From: Micavibrio sp. UBA6139
Lineage (GTDB): Bacteria; Pseudomonadota; Alphaproteobacteria; Micavibrionales; Micavibrionaceae
Reading direction: 5' to 3'
DNA: 49,400 nt
NCBI GenBank assembly: GCA_002423285.1
Contig: DIVF01000038.1
Span: forward strand, 1 to 49,400
The translations under genes and the position numbers were made by a program. Below are positions 24,916 to 34,068 of this stretch, one piece after another (position 1 is the stretch's first letter; each line of letters opens with the position of its first letter). The notes under the pieces were generated by a model that did not search any database, was not told where the DNA came from, and saw nothing but the letters and a program-made list of their open reading frames with translations.

Positions 24916-25941
24916 TTATCCCCAAATATAGGCGCCCAGACCGCGCAATAGTCCCATCTGGGTGCAGCGATGGAACTTGTACCCGGAAATGACGCTGTTC
25001 GCAGATTTTTCCGTTGGATTTGGAACATGCACCGGCGTTTTGTTCAATCCGCTGGCGTCGTCGAAGCTTTTAACCAGACCCTTTTTTACCAAGGGCAGGT
25101 AATCAGTAAAGTAAGTGTTCACGCGGTGCATATAGATGGCTTGCTGCTTACTCAAGGATTCTGAAACGATGGAATAGGAATCACCGCACACAATAATATA
25201 ATCAGAACGATCAATCAGCCCGATATAGGGGTTGAGCATGCCTGTATTGCGGTTTGCGCGGAAATCATAGTGCAGCAGATTGATATCGTCGCGACGTCCG
25301 GCCTTATCCAGTTCGCTTTCCAGTGTCCCCATCACGACGGTCAATGTGCTGCTGTCGGTGCGGCGTCCGCTACAGACAAAAATGGTGGCTTCGGGCAAAT
25401 CTTTCAGGCGCGGGATCAGGGTTTGCGCCAGCCCATAATACTCAGAATCTGCCATCATGACGGTAATCAGCGGCGCTTTCATATCGGGATAGGCCTGGGC
25501 CAGTTTTTCACCCTCAACCGCCAGCAATGACGGCGTTAAGTGGTGCGCGACCAGCCTCGCGCTGAAGCGGGTTTTGCGACTTAAATCTTCGTTCATCGCG
25601 GTGATGACATAAGGTTTTGTTTCTTTCGCCTTTTCACCAATGACATCTGGATCGTAATGTAAATAATGCAGCCGCGAAAAAATGATATCAGGAACGCCGT
25701 GATCGCGGTAATAAAAGTTGATGGCTTCAGCGGGGGCGAGGGCGGGATAATCCGTTTTCAGCATATCATTGGTCACAAGTCTATATTCACCGCCCAGTTT
25801 TTCCGTCACGATTTTGGCAATGCCCATATAAGCGTGGCTGTCGCCGCGACTGCAATCATCGGCGGCGGTGTTGACCAGCACCACAGGTTTTTCCGGCACG
25901 TATAATGGGCAGGCGGCGGCATTGAAGAGTGATCGCAACAT
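24916..25941 (-). CDS. ELM1-family-like protein, copy A (third gene of the array)
   Basis: 341 residues, similar along its length to copies B and C. The ELM1 (DUF1022) family features are VCSGRRTD near residue 192 and NPYIGLIDRSDYIIVCGDSYSIVSES near residues 236-262, recalling the S/T-x-R-R and ADxIxVTxDSxSMxSE blocks of that family. The fold is GT-B-like. The plant founder is linked to mitochondrial fission; the bacterial role is unknown. There is no signal peptide or membrane helix. The start lies 7 nt after the end of copy B, with a G-rich stretch at the overlap, so the array is probably one transcript ending convergently with glmM. Confidence 0.72.
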   Translation of the reverse strand: MLRSLFNAAACPLYVPEKPVVLVNTAADDCSRGDSHAYMGIAKIVTEKLGGEYRLVTNDMLKTDYPALAPAEAINFYYRDHGVPDIIFSRLHYLHYDPDVIGEKAKETKPYVITAMNEDLSRKTRFSARLVAHHLTPSLLAVEGEKLAQAYPDMKAPLITVMMADSEYYGLAQTLIPRLKDLPEATIFVCSGRRTDSSTLTVVMGTLESELDKAGRRDDINLLHYDFRANRNTGMLNPYIGLIDRSDYIIVCGDSYSIVSESLSKQQAIYMHRVNTYFTDYLPLVKKGLVKSFDDASGLNKTPVHVPNPTEKSANSVISGYKFHRCTQMGLLRGLGAYIWG

Positions 25942-25948
25942 GGCTTTT

Positions 25949-26986
25949 CTATCCCCCCGTCACATAGGCCAGTGCGCCGTGCAATAATCCCAATTGCCTG
26001 CAGCAATGGCGTTTATAGCCGAAAATCACTCTATCGGCGGCCTCTTCGGTTGGATTTGGCACATCGACAGGGGTTTTGACCAAAGGATCGTTTTTAGTAG
26101 AGTCGGTGAAAATATTGACCAGCCCACGTTCGACCAATGCTTGGCAGCTCACCATAAAAGAATAGTTGCGGTTTACGTAGACGGCCTGCTGTTTGCTTAA
26201 AGATTCTGAAATAATCGAATGGGAATCTCCGCAGATCACAATATGATCGGCACGGTCGATCAGTCCGATATAAGGATTGAATGCCCCTGTGTTTCTGTTT
26301 TCACGAAAATCATATTGCAGCAGATTGATGTCCTTGCTGCGGCCCGCCTGCTTTATTTCTTTTTTCAATGTGTCCATCATGGCATTCAATGTGGTGCCAT
26401 AGGTGCGCCGCCCCGTGCAGACGAAGATGGTGGCTTCTGGTTCGTTCTTCAGGCGCGGGATCAGGTTTTCTGCAAGGCCGCCATATTCGGAATCCGCCAT
26501 CAGCACGGCGATCAGCGGTGATTTTATGTCTGGATAGGCTTGAGCGAGTTTTACGCCTTCTTCCGCCAGCAAGGCGGGTGTCAAATGGTGAGCCACCAGA
26601 GTCACAGTGCTAAAATATGTTTTTGCGCTTAAATCTTCGTTGATGTCGTCAATGACGTAGGGGCGTTTTTTTGAATGATCACCGACCGTTTTCCGGCTGT
26701 AATATCTGTTGTGATTGTGTGAAAAAATGATATCCGGCATGCCGTGGTCACGGTAATACAGATTGATTGAGTCTTCCGGGCGTGTATCAGGGTAATCGGT
26801 TTTCAATGTATCATTGGTGACAAGGCGATAATCACCGCCCAGTTTCTGCGTCACGATTTTGGCAATGCCCATATAGGCGTGGTTGTCACCACGATGGCAA
26901 TCATCGCCGACAGTGTTAACCAGAATAACCGGTTTTTCGGGCAAGTAGCCGGGATGGGCGGCGGTATTGAAAAGGGATTTTAACAT
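25949..26986 (-). CDS. ELM1-family-like protein, copy B
   Basis: 345 residues. The N-terminus (MLKSLFNTAAHPGYLPEKPVILVNTVGDDC) is nearly the same as those of copies A and C. GDNHAYMGIAKIV, VCTGRRTYGTTL and NPYIGLIDRADHIVICGDSHSIISES align with A without gaps. GGAGGG at the very end of copy C, 10 nt before ATG 26986, is its ribosome-binding site, which indicates translational coupling. It resembles A more than C, so A and B probably arose from the later duplication. The molecular function is not known. Confidence 0.72.
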   Translation of the reverse strand: MLKSLFNTAAHPGYLPEKPVILVNTVGDDCHRGDNHAYMGIAKIVTQKLGGDYRLVTNDTLKTDYPDTRPEDSINLYYRDHGMPDIIFSHNHNRYYSRKTVGDHSKKRPYVIDDINEDLSAKTYFSTVTLVAHHLTPALLAEEGVKLAQAYPDIKSPLIAVLMADSEYGGLAENLIPRLKNEPEATIFVCTGRRTYGTTLNAMMDTLKKEIKQAGRSKDINLLQYDFRENRNTGAFNPYIGLIDRADHIVICGDSHSIISESLSKQQAVYVNRNYSFMVSCQALVERGLVNIFTDSTKNDPLVKTPVDVPNPTEEAADRVIFGYKRHCCRQLGLLHGALAYVTGG

Positions 26987-26992
26987 TGTCGT

Positions 26993-28063
26993 TTATCCCT
27001 CCATCACATAGGCCAGTGTGCCACGGACCATGCCAAGCTGACGGCGGCAGTTCCTTTTATAATCTTTTATGATGCGGTCAGCGGTCTGTTCCGTTGGGTT
27101 TCGAATACAAACCGGATGGGTGGCAAGGGGTGTGGCCGCATCGCGCTTATTGAGCGGCAGGATGATTCTGTCGCGGAGCAGGGGGCTATACATTTCCTCG
27201 ATATGGTTGCTATAGGCACCCTGATACATATAAAGGCTGCGTTGGGCACTTAAGGCTTCTGAAACGATGGAGCGTGAATCGCCGCAAATGACGATGTGAT
27301 CTGATTGTGCGATCAGTCCCATATAGGGGTTCAGGGTATTGGGCCGTTGAATCTCTTTTTGAAAATCATAACCCATCACGCGCACACGATTTTGCACGCC
27401 ATGCTTCCCGATTTCATGGGCCATACTATTCATGAGCTCATTAAAATGATTGCCGTCTGTGCGGCGTCCGCTGCATATAAACAACGTGGATTGCGGCAGG
27501 TCCTTGAGGCGTGGGATCAAGGCTTCGGCCAATTCGTAATTGGTATTATCGGCCATCATCACGGTGATGAGCGGGGCATCTTTGATCTTTGGATAGGCTT
27601 CTAGAAGTTTATCCCCCTCGGCCTTTAATAAAGAGGGGGTGAGGTGGTGTGATACTAGAACATCTTCGCCATTTGCCTTTTTCGTCAGGGATTCGTTCAT
27701 GGCTGTAATGATGTGCGGGCATTTGGTAATAAACAGATCATCCTGTTTTTCGGTATAAACCGGATACCACAATTGCGGCGAATGATAAAAGCGCGAGAAC
27801 AGAATGTCTGGTACGCCGTTATCGTTGAAATATTCGTGCAGGGCGCGGTCGCGCGCTTGCAGCGTTGGATAGGCTGCCGTGATGGTGTTGTCATTGATGT
27901 GGCGATATTCCCCGCCGAGCTTTTCAGCCACGACGCGCGCGAGTCCCATATAGGCATGGCTGTCGCCGCGATTATCATCATCGCCAATGGTGCTGACCAT
28001 GATGATGGGTTTTTCGGGCAAATAGGACGGGCGTGCGGCTCTGTTAAATAGTGATTTCAACAT
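26993..28063 (-). CDS. ELM1-family-like protein, copy C (first gene of the array)
   Basis: 356 residues from ATG 28063. A frame open to 28117 would add 18 residues, but the paralogues all begin ML(K/R)SLFN, which supports 28063. It shows GDSHAYMGLARVV, ICSGRRTDGNHF and NPYMGLIAQSDHIVICGDSRSIVSEA. It is the most divergent of the three and carries a short extension around QLWYPVYTEKQDDLF. The ribosome-binding site is weak (GGGGG 14 nt upstream). It heads the leftward array; its promoter must lie in 28064-28216. Confidence 0.7.
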   Translation of the reverse strand: MLKSLFNRAARPSYLPEKPIIMVSTIGDDDNRGDSHAYMGLARVVAEKLGGEYRHINDNTITAAYPTLQARDRALHEYFNDNGVPDILFSRFYHSPQLWYPVYTEKQDDLFITKCPHIITAMNESLTKKANGEDVLVSHHLTPSLLKAEGDKLLEAYPKIKDAPLITVMMADNTNYELAEALIPRLKDLPQSTLFICSGRRTDGNHFNELMNSMAHEIGKHGVQNRVRVMGYDFQKEIQRPNTLNPYMGLIAQSDHIVICGDSRSIVSEALSAQRSLYMYQGAYSNHIEEMYSPLLRDRIILPLNKRDAATPLATHPVCIRNPTEQTADRIIKDYKRNCRRQLGMVRGTLAYVMEG

Positions 28064-28182
28064 GATAAATTTAAGCCCCCTTTCCCGGATGATGGGATGT
28101 TTTATCATTATTTCCATATTGCAGCAAGAAAATAGGGCCAGAAGTCGCCCTCCAGCCCCAAATCCTAGAAAATTGCCGGGAT

Positions 28183-28205
28183 CGTAAGGGGCAAGGCCCC
28201 TTACG
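28183..28205. terminator. Hairpin between the aldo/keto reductase and the ELM1-like array
   Basis: CGTAAGGGGC (28183-28192) and GCCCCTTACG (28196-28205) form a perfect 10-bp stem around AAG. It lies 11 bp past the aldo/keto reductase stop on the minus strand. There is no T-run on that strand, so its strength as a terminator is unclear. Confidence 0.5.
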
Positions 28206-28216
28206 CCCTTAACCTT

Positions 28217-29245
28217 TTACCATTTAACGGGCGGCGGATTCCGCTCTTCAAACCCCATCTGGTGCCAGTACGGGTAGGCGGGGCGACGGCTGCTGGCGGC
28301 GTCCAGCTTGGCAATCTGGTCGGGGGTCAGGTTCCAGCCGATGGCTCCGAGGTTTTGGAGGAGTTGTTCTTCGGTGCGTGCGCCGATGATGACGTTGGAA
28401 ACGGTGGGGCGGTGCAGAACCCAGTTGAGGGCCACTTGGGTAATCGACTTACCCGTTTCAGCGGCGACTTCATCCAGTGCATCGACGACATCATAGATGT
28501 ATTCGTTTGGCACCGATGGACCGGTATCGCCGCCCTTGGCAATGCGGCCATCTTGGATCGGTTGGTTGCGGCGGATTTTCCCGGTCAGGCGACCCCAACC
28601 CAGCGGGCTCCACACCATCAGGCCCAAACCTTGGTCCGCCCCCAGCGGCATCAATTCCCATTCATAGTCACGGCCAATCAGGGAGTAATAGCCTTGATAC
28701 GCGACATAGCGGCCCAGCCCGTATTTTTCCGAAGTCGCCAAAGATTTCATCGTGTGCCAGCCAGAAAAATTGGAACAACCGATATAGCGAATTTTTCCCG
28801 ATTGGACGAGGTTATCAAGCGCACTCAATGTTTCTTCAACCGGTGTCATGGCATCAAAACCATGCATGAAATAAAGGTCGATATGATCGGTGCCAAGGCG
28901 TTTCAAGCTGGCTTCGGCGGCCTTGATAATGTGATAGCGGGAAGAGCCCGTATCATTTGGCCCTTCACCAAAACGGAACGTTGTTTTGGTTGAAATCAAC
29001 ATGTCATCGCGGCGGCCCTTAATGGCAGCCCCTAGCACTTCTTCTGAGGCACCCATTGAATAGATGTCGGCTGTGTCGAAAAAATTGATGCCGTGATCCA
29101 TGCAGATATCGATCAGGCGCGATGCACCCTTCACATCGGTATCGCCCCAGACTTTAAAAAATTCATTGGTCCCGCCGAAGGTGGCTGTGCCAAAGCTCAG
29201 CGCGGGAACTTTCAGGCCGGAGCGGCCGAGTTGTCTGTATTCCAT
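28217..29245 (-). CDS. Aldo/keto reductase
   Basis: 342 residues, a TIM-barrel NADPH-dependent reductase. Catalytic-tetrad segments are present: FFDTADIYSMGASEE (Asp, Tyr), LISTKTTFRFG (Lys) and DLYFMHGFDAMTP (His). The C-terminal coenzyme site appears as VIIGARTEEQLLQNL. The start MEYRQLGRSGLKVPALSFGTATFGG is typical of the YajO/Kv-beta-like branch that reduces diverse aldehydes and ketones. The substrate is unknown. It appears monocistronic, between the ELM1-like array and a divergent small gene. Confidence 0.94.
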   Translation of the reverse strand: MEYRQLGRSGLKVPALSFGTATFGGTNEFFKVWGDTDVKGASRLIDICMDHGINFFDTADIYSMGASEEVLGAAIKGRRDDMLISTKTTFRFGEGPNDTGSSRYHIIKAAEASLKRLGTDHIDLYFMHGFDAMTPVEETLSALDNLVQSGKIRYIGCSNFSGWHTMKSLATSEKYGLGRYVAYQGYYSLIGRDYEWELMPLGADQGLGLMVWSPLGWGRLTGKIRRNQPIQDGRIAKGGDTGPSVPNEYIYDVVDALDEVAAETGKSITQVALNWVLHRPTVSNVIIGARTEEQLLQNLGAIGWNLTPDQIAKLDAASSRRPAYPYWHQMGFEERNPPPVKW

Positions 29246-29417
29246 GGTGTTTTAAGTCTTTCGTTGGTGGTGGGTTGAAATGGAGTATGGCCTGTAACAG
29301 CGCGGCAGTTGCCGGATGGTTAAATGCGCTGCTCATGCCCCTTCAAATAGGGTTCGCGTTTCGATGGTTCAACAGCATTGAACGATTTTATTTTGCGCGC
29401 TGACAGGGCCAAAAAGT

Positions 29418-29446
29418 TTGACATTATGGCAATTAAACCCTATGGT
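29418..29446 (+). promoter_or_regulatory. Putative sigma-70-type promoter
   Basis: A perfect TTGACA (29418-29423), a 17-bp spacer and TATGGT (29441-29446) lie 56 bp upstream of the ankyrin-like gene. The remainder of the 257-bp gap 29246-29502 shows nothing else I can support. Confidence 0.55.
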
Positions 29447-29502
29447 TTGCGGGAATTTACAGAATAAACCAGCGCTTTCGCGGTTCATGAAGGGAAAATG
29501 AT

Positions 29503-29793
29503 ATGACACAACCATCCAAAACCTATGCTTTCAGTGCGCAGGAAAGACTGTGGCAGGCCGCTGCGGCGGGGGATAAAGCCACTATTCGCGGCCTTGTCTT
29601 TGATAATGTCGATTTTGACGCGCGGGATGAAGAAGACCGCACCGCCTTTAATATTGCCACCCAGAATGGCCATGCCGATACAGCCCGGACCATTCTTGCG
29701 GCCAAGGAAATGAAGGCGATGATGGCTCTGGGCCTCACCTCGGACGGATTTGCTGCCAATCAAAGTGCCGCTCCGATCCGTAAAGCTGTTTAA
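29503..29793 (+). CDS. Small ankyrin-repeat-like protein
   Basis: 96 residues. One ankyrin-like unit is recognisable: RLWQAAAAGDKATIRGLVFDNVDFDARDEEDRTAFNIATQNGHADTARTIL, that is, the end of one repeat, a D-x-R-D-x-x-x-R-T-A turn and the following helix pair. It is cytosolic with no signal. GAAGGGAAA precedes ATG 29503, and a good promoter is at 29418-29446. With so few repeats it is probably a small adaptor; its partner is unknown. purA follows 75 bp downstream. Confidence 0.72.
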   Translation: MTQPSKTYAFSAQERLWQAAAAGDKATIRGLVFDNVDFDARDEEDRTAFNIATQNGHADTARTILAAKEMKAMMALGLTSDGFAANQSAAPIRKAV

Positions 29794-29868
29794 AACCTAT
29801 ATCCGCCCTTGATTGTCGTGGCTCCATCAGGCAAAACTCTTCCGTAACAGCCAACACTGGAGAGTATT

Positions 29869-31173
29869 ATGGGGAATGTAGCCGTCATCGGATCCCAATG
29901 GGGTGACGAGGGTAAAGGGAAGATTGTTGACTGGTTGTCCAGCCGTGCCGATATCGTCGTGCGGTTTCAGGGTGGCCACAATGCCGGGCATACGCTGGTC
30001 ATTGACGGCAAGGTTTATAAACTCAGTCTCCTTCCATCGGGCATTGTCCGTCCGGGTAAACTTTCTATCATCGGTAACGGTGTTGTTGTTGATCCTTGGC
30101 ATCTGCTGAAAGAAATTGCATCCATCGCGGAAAAAGGCGTGATCGTCACGCCGGAAAATTTGATGCTGGCCGAAAACGCCACATTGATTTTGCCAGTGCA
30201 TGCGGCCACAGACCGCGCATTGGAAGCCGCTCGCACACAAGCAAAACCCGGCACGCAAATCGGCACCACAGGTCGCGGCATTGGTCCGGCCTATGAAGAT
30301 AAAGTGGCCCGTCGCGGTTTGCGCGTTTGCGATCTGGAACATCCAGAATTGGTGCGCGAGAAACTGGAAACATTGCTGATCCATCACAATGGTTTGTTGC
30401 GTGGTCTTGGTGCGGAAGAGCTTAATGTTGATACGGTTTATAATGATCTGATGGCGATTGCCGATAAGATCCTACCGTTCAAAGGTGTTGTGTGGAAACG
30501 TCTGGAACAGGCCCGCGTCGCGGGTGAAAAAGTTCTGTTCGAAGGCGCACAGGGCACGATGCTGGATGTTGATCACGGCACATATCCTTATGTCACATCA
30601 TCGAACACAGTGGCCGGTCAGGCTGCGGCGGGTTCGGGTGTTGGTCCGAAATCGATTGGTTATGTTTTGGGAATTACTAAAGCCTACACCACACGCGTGG
30701 GCACGGGTCCGTTCCCGACCGAACAGGAAAATGAAACCGGCGAAATGCTGGGGCAACGTGGTCACGAATTCGGAACAGTCACCGGGCGCAAGCGCCGTTG
30801 TGGTTGGTTCGATGCGGTGATGGTGCGTCAGGCGGCTAAAATTGGTGGCATTGACGGGATTGCTTTGACCAAGCTCGACGTTCTGGACGGTTTCAAGGAA
30901 CTGAAAATTTGCGTCGGTTATGATTTGAACGGGGAGCGTCTGGACCATTACCCGGCATCCATGATTCATCAGGCCGCCGTGAAGCCGATTTACGAAACCA
31001 TGCCGGGTTGGAGCGGCAGTACACAAGGTGCGCGTTCCTGGGCCGATTTACCCGCCGAAGCGGTCAAATATGTCCGCCGCGTCGAGGAACTGATCGAAAC
31101 CCCGGTGACTTTGTTGTCCACCAGCCCTGAACGGGATGACACCATCCTGATGCAGGACCCATTTTTGGGCTGA
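29869..31173 (+). CDS. purA: Adenylosuccinate synthetase PurA
   Basis: 434 residues, full length. It begins VAVIGSQWGDEGKGKIVDWLS, with the GTP-binding glycine loop, and continues RFQGGHNAGHTLV, TTGRGIGPAYEDKVARRGLR, FEGAQGTMLDVDHGTYPYVTSSN and GRKRRCGWFDAVMVRQA. It joins IMP and aspartate with GTP in the first committed step to AMP. GGAGAG precedes ATG 29869. A terminator-like hairpin follows at 31209. Confidence 0.98.
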   Translation: MGNVAVIGSQWGDEGKGKIVDWLSSRADIVVRFQGGHNAGHTLVIDGKVYKLSLLPSGIVRPGKLSIIGNGVVVDPWHLLKEIASIAEKGVIVTPENLMLAENATLILPVHAATDRALEAARTQAKPGTQIGTTGRGIGPAYEDKVARRGLRVCDLEHPELVREKLETLLIHHNGLLRGLGAEELNVDTVYNDLMAIADKILPFKGVVWKRLEQARVAGEKVLFEGAQGTMLDVDHGTYPYVTSSNTVAGQAAAGSGVGPKSIGYVLGITKAYTTRVGTGPFPTEQENETGEMLGQRGHEFGTVTGRKRRCGWFDAVMVRQAAKIGGIDGIALTKLDVLDGFKELKICVGYDLNGERLDHYPASMIHQAAVKPIYETMPGWSGSTQGARSWADLPAEAVKYVRRVEELIETPVTLLSTSPERDDTILMQDPFLG

Positions 31174-31208
31174 TCGTTTTACAAATCGGTAAACCCCGGT
31201 TAGACTAT

Positions 31209-31247
31209 AAGAGTGTCATCCCCAGCGGGTGGCACTCTTGCCTTTTC
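31209..31247 (+). terminator. Terminator-like hairpin after purA
   Basis: AAGAGTG...CCC (31209-31223) pairs with GGG...CACTCTT (31227-31239), with a few mismatches, followed by GCCTTTTC. It separates purA from the Tad-linked island. Confidence 0.65.
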
Positions 31248-31291
31248 TATAATACCCCCATCAGCGTACCCGCCCTTAAGCGAACATCATC

Positions 31292-33394
31292 GTGAGCGAT
31301 ATCGAGACCCAAAAATCTGCCAGTGCAGCCCCGCTCCAATCAGCGGAGAGCGAAGCCGCGTCCGCCAACAGCGCGGCGGCGGAAAAGATTGCCAATTTTG
31401 CGGGGCAGTTTTTTGTTCATACCGAAAAACGCCTGAACCATTTTGATCAGGGACCGGTGAAGGCCTATGCCGCGTCGGGCCTGTCTGATGTATCGCAAGT
31501 GACGCATTATGCGTTGATCTGTGAACCGCATTTAACACCGCGCAGCCGCTCCGCTGCCGCCTTTGCCGGATTGGCTAGCCCGAATATTATCAAGCTGGTT
31601 GCGACGGGCCCCATGTTCTGGCCGCCCGCACGCGGCGAACGCTATGTCTTTATCTACGAAAACACTGTCGGCCAGCCAATGGTTCCTGAGGGTCAGTTTC
31701 AGGGCCTGGGGTGGAAGCCGGAAGTTGTTCAGCTAAACGTCGTAAAATCATTGGTGCATGCGCTGCTGGATATGCGCGATGCCGATATTGTTCACGGTAA
31801 TATCCGTCCATCGAACATGTTCGCGATTGGCCCTGCGGGTGGGGTGGACCGGGTTATTCTGGGTGAGTGTTTATCAACGCCGTCTTCTTATGCGCAACCC
31901 GCCATGTTTGAAACGATCGAACGGGCGATGGCTGATCCGATTGGTCGGGGACCGCCGGTCATTGATGATGATCTTTATGCGCTGGGCGTCAGTCTGGCTG
32001 TGATCTTGCGTCACCGCGACCCGATGGAAGGGTTCACCGATGAACAAATCATCAATCATAAAATTGATCAGGGCAGTTATATCGCCCTGACCGGGAAGGA
32101 CCGTTTTTCCGGCGATATTTTGGAACTCTTGCGCGGTCTTTTGAATGATGACCGCGTACAACGCTGGAATTTAGAAGACATTATGGGGTGGATGGACGGT
32201 CAGCGTCTGACACCGAAACAGGGTATTAAAAAGATTAAGGCCGCACGGCCTGTTCATTTTATGGAAGAACGCTATTTCCGCCCGGCCTTGTTGGCGATGG
32301 ATTTGACCAAGAACCAATCCGAAGCGGCGCAGCTGGTTGAAAGCGGCAATATGGAGCAGTGGGTCAGTCGCTCTCTGGAAGACCCTGCCGTTCAAAAACG
32401 CCTCGATGCGGCCATTGAAACGACATCGGAATTGGGCCGTGGGGCAGGGTATTGGGACAGGTTGTTGTGCCGCGTTTCCATTGCTCTCGATCCGGAAGCG
32501 CCCATTCGCTATAAAACGATCAGGGTTCATCCTGATGGTGTGGGCGTGGCCATGACCGATGCCGTCCTGACCAAAAAAGATATACAGCCCTATGTCGATT
32601 TGATTACCCATCAAACAGTTATGTTCTGGGTGACGGCACAGGGCGACACGCCCGTTGATATCGGTACGATCGTCACACGGTTTGATAGTTGCCGGTCCTT
32701 CCTGCGTCAGCAAAATATTGCCTATGGTCTGGAACGCTGCATTTATTTCCTGAACCCGGAATGTCCTTGCCTCAGTGACAAGGTTAAGGGTTATTTTATC
32801 CGCGATCCAGAAGATTTGATGCGCGCTTTTGAAAAAATGTCGACATTGTCATCGCGCCCCGAATTGTTTATCGACCGCCATATTGCGGCGTTTATTTCGG
32901 TGAAAGAACGCCAGAATATTGACCCGTATTTGATCGAACTGAACGCCGATGAAATGTATAAGCGGGTCATCGCCAATGTGAAGGTTCTGGCCACGGTACA
33001 ACAACGCGGGCGCATGGAAAAACTGCCCGGTGTGTGCCGCTGGATTTCACAAATTCTTGATCCGGCCTATGAACGCTTCCATGATCGCGAACTGCGCCAG
33101 TCGGTCAAGACCAAGGTCAATCAGCTGGCTGAAACAGGCGATATTTCAAAAATCGTCGCGATGCTGGATAGCCAAAGCGCCGCGCAGAAAGACACCGAAG
33201 CCTATAATCAGGCGCGAAGCGAATATCACCGCTTGAACATCGAAGATTCACGGCTGGAAGCAAAATTGAAACATCCTGAGCAGTTTTCTCAAGGGATTGG
33301 CCGTGAAATGGCGGCCTTGGCGTCGTGCCTTGTGGCCGGCATCACCATTTTGGGCTTTGTATATATGGTTTATTCTAAAGGGACGTTGTTCTAA
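31292..33394 (+). CDS. Membrane-anchored pseudokinase (protein-kinase-like) at the head of the Tad island
   Basis: 700 residues from GTG 31292. The first 300 residues follow a Ser/Thr protein-kinase C-lobe plan: catalytic loop IVHGNIRPSNMF (HGN at 168-170 in place of HRD), GEC at 191-193 where DFG belongs, and DDDLYALGVSLAVIL matching subdomain IX. The catalytic Asp and metal-binding Asp are therefore missing, and no glycine-rich loop or VAIK lysine is clear. A central and C-terminal region of about 370 residues has no domain I recognise. One hydrophobic segment closes the protein (LASCLVAGITILGFVYMVY). It is expected to be inactive as a kinase, facing the cytoplasm. The stop overlaps the next start (TAATG). 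Confidence 0.75.
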   Translation: MSDIETQKSASAAPLQSAESEAASANSAAAEKIANFAGQFFVHTEKRLNHFDQGPVKAYAASGLSDVSQVTHYALICEPHLTPRSRSAAAFAGLASPNIIKLVATGPMFWPPARGERYVFIYENTVGQPMVPEGQFQGLGWKPEVVQLNVVKSLVHALLDMRDADIVHGNIRPSNMFAIGPAGGVDRVILGECLSTPSSYAQPAMFETIERAMADPIGRGPPVIDDDLYALGVSLAVILRHRDPMEGFTDEQIINHKIDQGSYIALTGKDRFSGDILELLRGLLNDDRVQRWNLEDIMGWMDGQRLTPKQGIKKIKAARPVHFMEERYFRPALLAMDLTKNQSEAAQLVESGNMEQWVSRSLEDPAVQKRLDAAIETTSELGRGAGYWDRLLCRVSIALDPEAPIRYKTIRVHPDGVGVAMTDAVLTKKDIQPYVDLITHQTVMFWVTAQGDTPVDIGTIVTRFDSCRSFLRQQNIAYGLERCIYFLNPECPCLSDKVKGYFIRDPEDLMRAFEKMSTLSSRPELFIDRHIAAFISVKERQNIDPYLIELNADEMYKRVIANVKVLATVQQRGRMEKLPGVCRWISQILDPAYERFHDRELRQSVKTKVNQLAETGDISKIVAMLDSQSAAQKDTEAYNQARSEYHRLNIEDSRLEAKLKHPEQFSQGIGREMAALASCLVAGITILGFVYMVYSKGTLF

Positions 33395-33927
33395 TGGCGC
33401 CAGGCAAGAAAAAGAAGAAAAAAGGCTTAGCATGGCGCGCGCAGCTTATCATGATTTTTGTCTTGCTGGCGGCGATTGCCGCGATGCCGACAACGGTTTT
33501 GCTATGCATTGGGATGCTGCCAACGCTTGTCGCGTGGTTTATTGACCGGACCAAGGAACGCACCCGCGCGCTGACAGTGGGGGCGATGAACGCCGCCGGG
33601 TGTACGCCGTTTATCCTGCAATTATGGATGAGCAGCAATACCCTTCAAAATTCGCTGATGATTATTACCGACCCGCGCACGGTCATCGTCATGTACTGCG
33701 CCGCCGGGGTTGGCTATTTGATTGACTGGGCGATTTCTGGCCTTGTCGGGTCGGTTATGGTTCAGCGGGCCACCAGCCGCCGTGATCAGATTGCCAAGCG
33801 TAAGGCCGCACTGGCCGAGCGTTGGGGCCCGGAAGTCACCGGAGATATCCCCCTGGACCAATACGGTTTCCCGATTGATGAAAGCGCCCGTAATGACCGC
33901 CCTGCGCCAAAAAAGACACGGAACTAG
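33394..33927 (+). CDS. Hypothetical membrane protein coupled to the pseudokinase
   Basis: 177 residues. A run of lysines at the N-terminus (PGKKKKKKG) is followed by three or four hydrophobic segments (LIMIFVLLAAIAAMPTTVLLCIGMLPTLVAWFI, AAGCTPFILQLW, VIVMYCAAGVGYLIDWAISGLVGSVMV) and a charged cytoplasmic tail ending DRPAPKKTRN. I recognise no family. The ATG overlaps the pseudokinase TAA by one base, so the two are translationally coupled and probably act together. TadE-like genes follow 141 bp later. Confidence 0.75.
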   Translation: MAPGKKKKKKGLAWRAQLIMIFVLLAAIAAMPTTVLLCIGMLPTLVAWFIDRTKERTRALTVGAMNAAGCTPFILQLWMSSNTLQNSLMIITDPRTVIVMYCAAGVGYLIDWAISGLVGSVMVQRATSRRDQIAKRKAALAERWGPEVTGDIPLDQYGFPIDESARNDRPAPKKTRN

Positions 33928-34068
33928 CCGTAAAGCAGGCCAATTCATCAAATTCGATCTTCTTTTTATGCAAGGTTTATTGAACATTCACAGGCAATTA
34001 AACGCTTTTCTCCTATACTGGAGAATAGGGATTGGAACATTTCGTTCTGTGTTTTGGGGATTAAAGAC

